DNA of 47,129 nucleotides from Bacteroidaceae bacterium. GTDB taxonomy: Bacteria > Bacteroidota > Bacteroidia > Bacteroidales > Bacteroidaceae. The translations under genes and the position numbers were made by a program. The notes beneath the pieces were generated by a model. It was not told the origin of the DNA, ran no database searches, and saw only the letters and a program-made list of their open reading frames with translations. Position 1 is the stretch's first letter. Each line of letters begins with the position of its first letter. This document shows positions 41,791 through 47,129 of this stretch, piece by piece. The stretch spans positions 1 through 47,129 of the forward strand of contig JAKSLP010000020.1 of NCBI GenBank assembly GCA_024401115.1, in the 5' to 3' direction.

Positions 41791-41999
41791 ATGAAAAATA
41801 TGTTTTCACGCCTTTATGCCTTTCTGGCAGCATTCTGTCTGATGGCTTGCCAGACAGCAGTGGCATCAGTGGGGTGGAGGCTGACGCTCACCGACTGGTT
41901 CCTGAAGGCCGGTTCCTAAGTAAGAGCCTTTGGATTAATGCCGCCAAGCACAGTCAGCGCAAGTCGCTTTTGCAGCAATGGCTGAAAGAGAGGCTGTGA
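41791..41999 (+). pseudogene. Broken lipoprotein gene
   Basis: An ATG at 41791 opens a good lipoprotein signal (MKNMFSRLYAFLAAFCLMACQ) that stops after 42 codons at 41919. Another frame carries sensible protein to a stop at 41999 (EGRFLSKSLWINAAKHSQRK...WLKERL). One or more frameshifts and perhaps a deletion seem to have destroyed the fourth gene of the operon. I do not recognise the family. Confidence 0.5.
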
Positions 42000-42010
42000 A
42001 ATTAACCGAT

Positions 42011-42087
42011 GTCGTGAAAAAGAACATGTATAGCAACCGGGTTCAATCTCAGTTGACCCTTGATGATCTGTTCTTGTGCTGAAATCC
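42011..42087 (+). pseudogene. Remnant of an ATPase 3' end (74-bp direct repeat, copy 1)
   Basis: Positions 42014-42087 match 43634-43707, the end of the intact ATPase gene, with only two differences in 74 bases. The frame reads VKKNMYSNRVQSQLTLDDLFLC and stops at 42082. The similarity begins abruptly, so this is a leftover tail of another copy of the same gene family, placed just before the intact gene. Confidence 0.88.
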
Positions 42088-42128
42088 CTTAGTGACCTTA
42101 ATGCCCCATGACCTTAATGGCTGCGCTT

Positions 42129-42215
42129 GTCATTATCTTGCCACTTTTATATAGATAATGACGGAATTTTGCATGGAATTTGTCATTATCTCGTTAATTT
42201 TATATGGATAATGAC
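42129..42215. promoter_or_regulatory. Two matched inverted repeats upstream of the ATPase gene
   Basis: GTCATTATC and GATAATGAC form inverted pairs at 42129-42137/42154-42162 and 42182-42190/42207-42215. Both pairs have a 16-nt spacer and the units are 53 bp apart. They end about 54 nt before the start codon and precede a possible -7 box TATCTTTA (42235). Likely operators or structured leader elements. Confidence 0.65.
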
Positions 42216-42268
42216 AAAAATGATAGAAATATTGCTATCTTTACACCCGTAAATCTAATTTCCGGAGC

Positions 42269-43702
42269 ATGGATAGTTTAGTTATAGGTAGAGAATATGA
42301 ATATGAACTCTTGAGCGGCACAATGAAGTCGCAGGAATCGGAGTTGGTGATTGTATATGGCAGGCGGCGTGTAGGCAAGACTTTCCTGATCAATCAGTTT
42401 TTTCAAAATTCATACACATTCAAGCATACAGGCGTTTTCAAGAAATCTACCGGTGTGCAATTGGAGCGATTTGCGGTAGCGCTGGAGGATTGTACAGGAA
42501 AGCCTGTTGCTGTTCCTGAAAATTGGTATAAGGCATTCGATTTACTTAGGGATTACCTCAAATCAGTACATACTACCGAAAAGAAAGTGGTGTTCATCGA
42601 CGAAATGCCGTGGCTTGACACGCCAAATTCTGACTTTGTGGCAGCATTTGAGTCTTTTTGGAATGGATGGGCAGCTGCCGAGGGGAATATTCTCCTTATT
42701 GCCTGTGGTAGTGCCACATCATGGATGACCGATAAGTTGCTGGGCAATCAGGGAGGTTTGTTCAATCGTTCGGGTACTCGCTTGTATCTCCGTCCGTTCA
42801 CCCTGAAGGAAACAGAGCAATATCTGCTATCCAGAGGCATAGAGTGGACAAGGTATGACATTGCTGAATGTTATATGATTATGGGTGGCATTCCATTCTA
42901 CCTCAAGCAACTTAATGCACGGTGGTCGCTTACACAGAATATCGATAACATTTTTTTCAGGGAAAAGGGTTTGCTGTGGGATGAGTTTGACCATTTGTAT
43001 CATACGCTGTTTCAGCAGGCGGATTATCACATTGCGGTTGTTGAGGCCCTGTCAAGGAAGAAGATGGGCATGACTCGGAAAGAAATCGCCCAGGAGACTG
43101 GCATCTCAGACAATGGAAATTTTGGGAAGATACTCAAGAACTTGACTGACAATGAATTTATTCGTCCATACAACTATTTTGGCAATAAAAAGCGCGATAC
43201 CATCTATCAGTTGGCCGATTTCTATAGCATGTTCTACTTTGCTTATATCAAGGATCAATATGGGCGTGATTCTCATTTCTGGACAAACAGCATAGATCTG
43301 CCATCCCGAAGAGCTTGGGCAGGATACATGTTCGAGCAACTTTGCCTGTACCATATAGAGCAAATCCGTAAGGGAATAGGCATAGCTGCTGTGCAATGCG
43401 AAACTTCGGCATGGTTCAGCAAGGGCGATGCCGATGCGAAAAAAGGTGCTCAGATAGATTTGCTGATTGACCGCAGGGACAGGGTGATCAATATCTGTGA
43501 GATGAAATTCTCTGTCAATGAGTATGTTATCGATAAAGCATACGATGAAAACCTGCGCAATAAAATAGAGGCATTCAGGAGTGAAACCAAGACCCGGAAA
43601 GCCCTGCAGGTTACAATGATTACAACCTACGGTGTGAAAAAGAACATGTATAGCAACCGGGTTCAATCTCAGTTGACACTTGATGATCTGTTCTTGTGTT
43701 GA
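42269..43702 (+). CDS. AAA+ ATPase with DUF234/PD-(D/E)XK nuclease-like C-terminus
   Basis: A 477-residue cytoplasmic protein of the archaeal-type ATPase family common in Bacteroidales. It has Walker A GRRRVGKT at 31-38, Walker B VVFIDEMPW at 107-115 and a sensor-like ACGSATSWM. A winged-helix segment (MTRKEIAQETGISDNGNFGKILKNL) precedes a C-terminal DUF234 domain containing the nuclease-like signature GAQIDLLIDRRDRVINICEMKFS, shown by its D...E-x-K residues. The function is not established; these genes occur as multi-copy accessory loci and may act in defence or stress. It is flanked by a 74-bp direct repeat of its own 3' end, which points to past recombination or turnover. Confidence 0.88.
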   Translation: MDSLVIGREYEYELLSGTMKSQESELVIVYGRRRVGKTFLINQFFQNSYTFKHTGVFKKSTGVQLERFAVALEDCTGKPVAVPENWYKAFDLLRDYLKSVHTTEKKVVFIDEMPWLDTPNSDFVAAFESFWNGWAAAEGNILLIACGSATSWMTDKLLGNQGGLFNRSGTRLYLRPFTLKETEQYLLSRGIEWTRYDIAECYMIMGGIPFYLKQLNARWSLTQNIDNIFFREKGLLWDEFDHLYHTLFQQADYHIAVVEALSRKKMGMTRKEIAQETGISDNGNFGKILKNLTDNEFIRPYNYFGNKKRDTIYQLADFYSMFYFAYIKDQYGRDSHFWTNSIDLPSRRAWAGYMFEQLCLYHIEQIRKGIGIAAVQCETSAWFSKGDADAKKGAQIDLLIDRRDRVINICEMKFSVNEYVIDKAYDENLRNKIEAFRSETKTRKALQVTMITTYGVKKNMYSNRVQSQLTLDDLFLC

Positions 43703-43707
43703 AATCC
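43634..43707 (+). repeat. 74-bp direct repeat, copy 2 (ATPase gene end)
   Basis: The intact partner of the remnant at 42014-42087. It covers the last 23 codons of the ATPase gene and 5 nt beyond its stop. Confidence 0.88.
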
Positions 43708-43727
43708 TTTTTGACCCTTAATAACCC

Positions 43728-43790
43728 TACACGGGCAGTGTCAGGTGGGACCGGATTTGGAAGAAGTTTCCCATGGATTTTGCTGAATAA
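43728..43790 (+). repeat. Dispersed 'YTG..RWDR.WKK' intergenic element, copy 2
   Basis: It reads Y-T-G-S-V-R-W-D-R-I-W-K-K-F-P-M-D-F-A-E and then stops. It is the counterpart of 11-55. The shared reading frame between two distant copies hints that the peptide, not only the DNA, has been conserved. Confidence 0.55.
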
Positions 43791-43953
43791 AAATAAATTA
43801 TTCAGTACATAAAAATGCAAAACTTTACAGCCTCCGTTTCAATACGATTTTAATTATGTTACCTCTTACTCTAATATATCATAGCTACAACATTGATTTA
43901 CATCCGCTTTAACACCGATTGTATATCGTCTGTATATGGGGAGTAAAAAGGGC
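43791..43953. other. Non-coding gap
   Basis: AT-rich sequence between the dispersed element and the 22-bp tandem repeat. No gene, promoter or hairpin that I can support. Confidence 0.4.
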
Positions 43954-44019
43954 CTTGAAGCGAAGGTGAAAGAGACTTAAAGCGAAGGTGAAGCGGACTT
44001 AAAGCGAAGGAGGAAATAA
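43954..44019 (+). repeat. Three 22-bp purine-rich tandem repeats
   Basis: Units starting CTTGAAGCGAAGG or CTTAAAGCGAAGG lie at 43954, 43976 and 43998, an exact 22-bp period (two helical turns). The third unit is diverged at its end. Related words occur on the other strand at about 117-195. Confidence 0.8.
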
Positions 44020-44117
44020 GTTCTACGTGAGCGAAAGAGAGCAAAAAAGAATTAAGGATTATAGAATATGAACAGAAGTCCGACTGTCCGCCTTTCAGGA
44101 TGACTCCGTACAGGCAT

Positions 44118-44192
44118 CTATAAGTCTTGATTCCGAAGACTTATAAGTCCTTCGCTGAAAGACTGCGCAGTCTTTCGGGACAAGACTTATAG
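44118..44192. repeat. Nested palindromes (possible cruciform or transcribed stem)
   Basis: The outer arms CTATAAGTCTTG (44118-44129) and CAAGACTTATAG (44181-44192) are perfectly complementary. They enclose a palindrome centred on GACTTATAAGTC (44138-44149) and a perfect 20-bp palindrome at 44157-44176. The stretch lies past the 3' end of the small lipoprotein gene and could serve as its terminator, though no U-run is obvious. Confidence 0.75.
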
Positions 44193-44239
44193 GAGTGTTG
44201 CAACAACGACTTAATGCGACGCTTGCGAAAGTCTTTGTA

Positions 44240-44587
44240 TTAGTAAGATGTGAATGGAACAATACTGCTGTGCGGATCTTCCGAGATGTATAATAAGGAA
44301 TCACAATCCTCAGACATCAGTATCCAAGCGTAAATTGTCAGTGTGTCTTTCTGAGTATTTAAAATAATAGCCTTCCCTTCGCCATATTTGCAGTCCGTTC
44401 CTCTTTCATAGCAGAACATCATTTTATGGATGCCACATGACAAAATGGAATCTTTATTATCCGTCTTTTGGATTATATATTCTCTTAATGATTTTTCCAT
44501 TCTTTCTTTTCTCATGTGTTCCTTATCGGGTATTGAACATGAAAAGACAAGAATGCATAGAAAAATAAAGAAAAACAGTTTACTCAT
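44240..44587 (-). CDS. Small hypothetical lipoprotein
   Basis: A 115-residue protein with signal peptide and lipobox VFSC (Cys17), followed by a Lys/Glu-rich helix (KEHMRKERMEKSLREYI) and a compact C-terminal part with four cysteines. I do not recognise the family. It is divergent from the third TPR/HTH regulator. A -7-like TATTTTTG on the minus strand lies at 44609-44616. Confidence 0.65.
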   Translation of the reverse strand: MSKLFFFIFLCILVFSCSIPDKEHMRKERMEKSLREYIIQKTDNKDSILSCGIHKMMFCYERGTDCKYGEGKAIILNTQKDTLTIYAWILMSEDCDSLLYISEDPHSSIVPFTSY

Positions 44588-44701
44588 GGATTTTAATTTA
44601 ATTCATTGCAAAAATAAATGCATGCAGTCCAATAGGATTAGACTTCGGTCCCAAAGTTCAAAAAAAGAGTAAATTATTGTGCTAATGTTTAATTATTTTC
44701 T

Positions 44702-44709
44702 TATTTTTG
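44702..44709 (+). promoter_or_regulatory. -7 box of the third TPR/HTH regulator
   Basis: TATTTTTG, 25 nt before the start codon. No clear -33 box. Confidence 0.5.
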
Positions 44710-44734
44710 TAGTGCGTTAACTTATGTATCAGCT

Positions 44735-46576
44735 ATGCACACCCTAAAATACATATTCTTTATTTTTCTGTTGGCTTGTTTTACTCTGCCATTATTTAAC
44801 TGTTCGGGTACAGCAGAGTCAGAAGATTTATTGCCCGAGTTGCAGCATGCAGAGGATATTATGTGGGTAAAGCCTGACAGTGCTTTGACCATACTGAAGA
44901 ATATGCAGATTCCTTCAAAAAGTGATAGGCTTCAATACTCAGCATGGTGTATGCTGATGACTCAGGCTCAGATAAAGAACGGAATACTGGTAAGTGACGA
45001 TTCCCTGATAAAAATAGCCTACGACTATTTCAAGGATGATAAGAATAGTTATCATAGGGCATTGGCTGCTCATTATAGGGGCATGGTGGCTTATCATGCC
45101 GGAAAAGATTCGGTAGCTTTACATTCATTCCTGGAAGCAGAGCAGTACATTCCTCAAATAAAGAGTTATTATTTACCCAATCAGATTTATTACTGGCAGG
45201 GAGTGGTTTATCTGTACCGCTCCATGTTTGACTATGCCATAACAGCTTATCAGAAACAATATGAGTTGTGTGCAGCCAATAAAGATACGTTAAACATGGG
45301 ATTTGCTCTTCGCAATACAGCTCGGGCCTATGTAAAAAACAATGATAGTGACAATGCCTTATATTGGTATGATAAAGCATTGTCGTTGTCTGAGTACAGC
45401 ACGAATAAATGGCTAAAAAGTGATATACTACGTGAAATGGGAACGATGTATATTGCCAAAAGTGAAATTCAGAAAGCCAAAGACGTATTATGGCAGGTAT
45501 ATAACTCTGATTTGAAAAAAAATGACCTTTCAGAATCGGATCAAATCCCAAATTATCTGGATTTGGCACGCCTTTATGTAAAACTGAATAATGCTGATTC
45601 TGCATCTTTTTTCCTTAATAAGGCTTTGGAAACAAAAGGCATCAATATCTACCAGACTGGTATTGCGTATGACAAACTGCGTGAAATACATCAGGACATA
45701 ACCAAAGATTACAAGCAGGCCTTGTACTATGGTCAGAAATATTGGGAAACAGAGGACTCTATCCGCCGAAGGGGAATGGAGGAGAGCATGGTGGAGATGC
45801 GTGAGAAATATAATCAGGTAAAGGTAATCAATGACCGAAACCAGGCAATCATTGAGCGTAACCAGACTATAAAGATTGCAATGAGTGTTGGCATAGTTTT
45901 GCTGTCCTTGATTATGTTGTATCAGTTTAAACTGATAGCCAAAAACCGGGAATTGCGCAACAAAGAAATGAAGGTAAAAGGATTGCTGTTGCAGATTCAG
46001 GAAAACCGTCAATTAATAGCGCTTAATGAGGAGGAGATTGAAAGTTTGAAAGAACAGAATGAAATAGAAAGTAACAGACTTGAGTCAGAACTTCAGAAGA
46101 AAAACCATGAACTGGCAGAAGAAATAGACCGTCTTCAAAAGGAATTGAAAACTCAACAGGATAATCATGTTGGGAAAAACAGCTATGAGGACTTGTCTGA
46201 GCGACTAATTAGGAAACAGGACAGAGAAGAGTTCTTGACTCTTCAAGTCTTAAATAGATTACCTTTGATAGCCGAGTTGCATAAGAAACCGCGTCGTATT
46301 GAGGATTACGAATGGAGTTTGATCTATAAGACATGCAATGAGTATTTCGATTTATTTGTGGTTCGGTTAAAGAAGGCGATACCTGCATTAAGCCCAGCAG
46401 AATTGCAACTTTGCTGTCTTATCAAGTTGCGTTTCTCCATTTATTATATGTCGGAGATGCTGTGCATTGATTCCAAGTCCGTGTCCAGAAGAAAGACCCG
46501 TTTAAAGGAGCATTTGCTTAAAACAGAGGCTGGAAAGGACATAATTTCTCTTGATTCCTGGATTCGTGAGTACTAG
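44735..46576 (+). CDS. Membrane-anchored TPR/HTH regulator (third in window)
   Basis: A 613-residue regulator of the same architecture as those at 547 and 26099. It has an N-terminal lipoprotein-like signal (LFNCSG), TPR helices (about 30-340; for example ALRNTARAYVKNNDSDNALYWYDKAL), and a membrane span near 380-403 (IAMSVGIVLLSLIMLYQFKLI, given in part). A long coiled coil (about 405-480) follows, then a C-terminal HTH-like region (LSPAELQLCCLIKLRFSIYYMSEML, then SKSVSRRKTRLKEHL). It may act on the small HTH gene and the truncated secreted gene that follow, or on the divergent lipoprotein. Signal unknown. Confidence 0.82.
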   Translation: MHTLKYIFFIFLLACFTLPLFNCSGTAESEDLLPELQHAEDIMWVKPDSALTILKNMQIPSKSDRLQYSAWCMLMTQAQIKNGILVSDDSLIKIAYDYFKDDKNSYHRALAAHYRGMVAYHAGKDSVALHSFLEAEQYIPQIKSYYLPNQIYYWQGVVYLYRSMFDYAITAYQKQYELCAANKDTLNMGFALRNTARAYVKNNDSDNALYWYDKALSLSEYSTNKWLKSDILREMGTMYIAKSEIQKAKDVLWQVYNSDLKKNDLSESDQIPNYLDLARLYVKLNNADSASFFLNKALETKGINIYQTGIAYDKLREIHQDITKDYKQALYYGQKYWETEDSIRRRGMEESMVEMREKYNQVKVINDRNQAIIERNQTIKIAMSVGIVLLSLIMLYQFKLIAKNRELRNKEMKVKGLLLQIQENRQLIALNEEEIESLKEQNEIESNRLESELQKKNHELAEEIDRLQKELKTQQDNHVGKNSYEDLSERLIRKQDREEFLTLQVLNRLPLIAELHKKPRRIEDYEWSLIYKTCNEYFDLFVVRLKKAIPALSPAELQLCCLIKLRFSIYYMSEMLCIDSKSVSRRKTRLKEHLLKTEAGKDIISLDSWIREY

Positions 46577-46651
46577 GTGGATTGCCTTGTACACATTTCA
46601 AAAATTTTATTTTCATTTTTGATTGATTATTATGTATTTAATGGTATGTAC

Positions 46652-46699
46652 GTGTACATGCCAAGTACACTTCTTTTTGAGATATTCTTCTTACCTTTG
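46652..46699 (+). promoter_or_regulatory. Promoter of the small HTH gene with GTGTAC/GTACAC inverted repeat
   Basis: GTGTAC (46652-46657) and GTACAC (46665-46670) form an inverted repeat with a 7-nt spacer. It occupies the place where a -33 box would stand for the -7 box TACCTTTG at 46692-46699. A further TGTACA is at 46589-46594. Probable operator. Confidence 0.6.
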
Positions 46700-46733
46700 C
46701 AGTGTGATTTATTCATAGAAACCATATTTCAAA

Positions 46734-46949
46734 ATGAAGAATATTGATTTAAAAAAACTAATAAAGATAAGTAATCTAATAAAACTTAGAACAACTGGAC
46801 CACCTCAAGAATTTGCTTATAAAGTGGGGGTGTCAAGATCAAGTCTATTTCTATACTTGAATTATCTCCGCTTTGAATTAGGAGCAGACATTATTTATGA
46901 TAAATTTCATCTAACATATTTGTATATAGCGGAACCTGAAAGTTTATAG
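46734..46949 (+). CDS. Small HTH DNA-binding protein
   Basis: A 71-residue protein of the short Bacteroidales HTH type. Residues 20-60 read TTGPPQEFAYKVGVSRSSLFLYLNYLRFELGADIIYD, given here as the region around EFAYKVGVSRSSLFLYL, a helix-turn-helix with wing. The C-terminus is Tyr-rich. It is followed after 129 nt by a promoter and the start of a secreted protein gene, a pairing often seen for locally acting regulators. Confidence 0.72.
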   Translation: MKNIDLKKLIKISNLIKLRTTGPPQEFAYKVGVSRSSLFLYLNYLRFELGADIIYDKFHLTYLYIAEPESL

Positions 46950-47023
46950 GAAAAACAAAAACTCTAGATTCATCGAAAATGAAAAGAAATAGGGAAATCC
47001 CTATGAACTATTAGGAATTTTCC

Positions 47024-47056
47024 TTTGAAATCTTTGACATTCATATCGTAAATTTG
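47024..47056 (+). promoter_or_regulatory. Promoter of the truncated terminal gene
   Basis: TTTG (47024-47027), 21 bp, TAAATTTG (47049-47056), 22 nt before the ATG at 47079. Confidence 0.7.
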
Positions 47057-47078
47057 CAACAAACCAAAACATCACGCT

Positions 47079-47129
47079 ATGAGAACGATTATCACCATAT
47101 TGTTTCTGTCTGCCATCAGCTGTTTACAG
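47079..47129 (+). CDS. Start of a secreted protein gene, cut by window end
   Basis: The ATG opens MRTIITILFLSAISCLQ, the beginning of a signal peptide, perhaps a lipoprotein. Only 17 codons are visible, so nothing can be said of function. A good promoter and correct spacing support it as real. Confidence 0.6.
   Translation, partial: MRTIITILFLSAISCLQ

Noticed and set aside
42129..42215. Terminal inverted repeats of an insertion sequence
   Set aside because: The two pairs have the same short spacers and enclose no transposase; they fit operators better.

Overview
The window reads as a chromosomal segment of a gut-type Bacteroidales (Bacteroidaceae or a close relative). Supporting signs are a SusC/SusD pair, many promoters of the Bacteroidetes type (TTTG or TTG, about 19-21 bp, then TAnnTTTG), almost no Shine-Dalgarno sequences, membrane-anchored TPR-HTH regulators, and Bacteroides-style genes such as a secreted DUF3244 protein and a DUF4369 thioredoxin-like lipoprotein. 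I cannot fix the species.

Region 1 (1-9300) is visibly AT-rich and holds a complete-looking ribosomally synthesised peptide (RiPP) locus of the GG-Bacteroidales type. In order: a TPR/HTH regulator, a secreted Cys-rich DUF3244 protein, a 55-residue double-glycine precursor with a CGCVC core (found by reading the sequence directly), a radical SAM/SPASM maturase, a pseudo-radical-SAM partner that overlaps it, a beta-propeller lipoprotein and a C39-peptidase ABC exporter. The regulator promoter and the peptide-operon promoter carry the same pair of TTTTTATACC boxes in the same geometry. The locus ends against a tRNA-Leu gene.

Region 2 (9300-15280) is core genome: tRNA-Leu(CAA), manC, a HIT protein, greA, a thioredoxin-like lipoprotein and pnp, with clear bidirectional terminators.

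Region 3 (15280-38300) is a glycan-use region. A minus-strand set has GH106 and GH78 alpha-L-rhamnosidases, an AldA-type lactaldehyde dehydrogenase, an exported nucleoside-hydrolase-like protein and a double-SGNH acetylesterase. It is followed by a TPR/HTH regulator, a carboxylesterase, a lipoprotein-SusC-SusD operon, a Tat-type metallo-beta-lactamase-fold protein and a GH35 beta-galactosidase. Together these suggest use of an acetylated, rhamnose- and galactose-bearing glycan such as a pectic rhamnogalacturonan or a rhamnosylated gum. The substrate is inferred.

Region 4 (38300-47129) is accessory and scarred. It has a carboxylesterase tail remnant, a 33-bp tandem repeat and hairpin element, an AraC regulator with three operator half-sites facing an operon of three exported proteins (ABM-fold monooxygenase, flavin reductase lipoprotein, UlaG-like hydrolase), and a broken lipoprotein gene. 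Then come a DUF234 ATPase flanked by a 74-bp direct repeat, nested palindromes, a small lipoprotein, a third TPR/HTH regulator, a small HTH protein, and the first codons of a secreted protein cut by the window edge.
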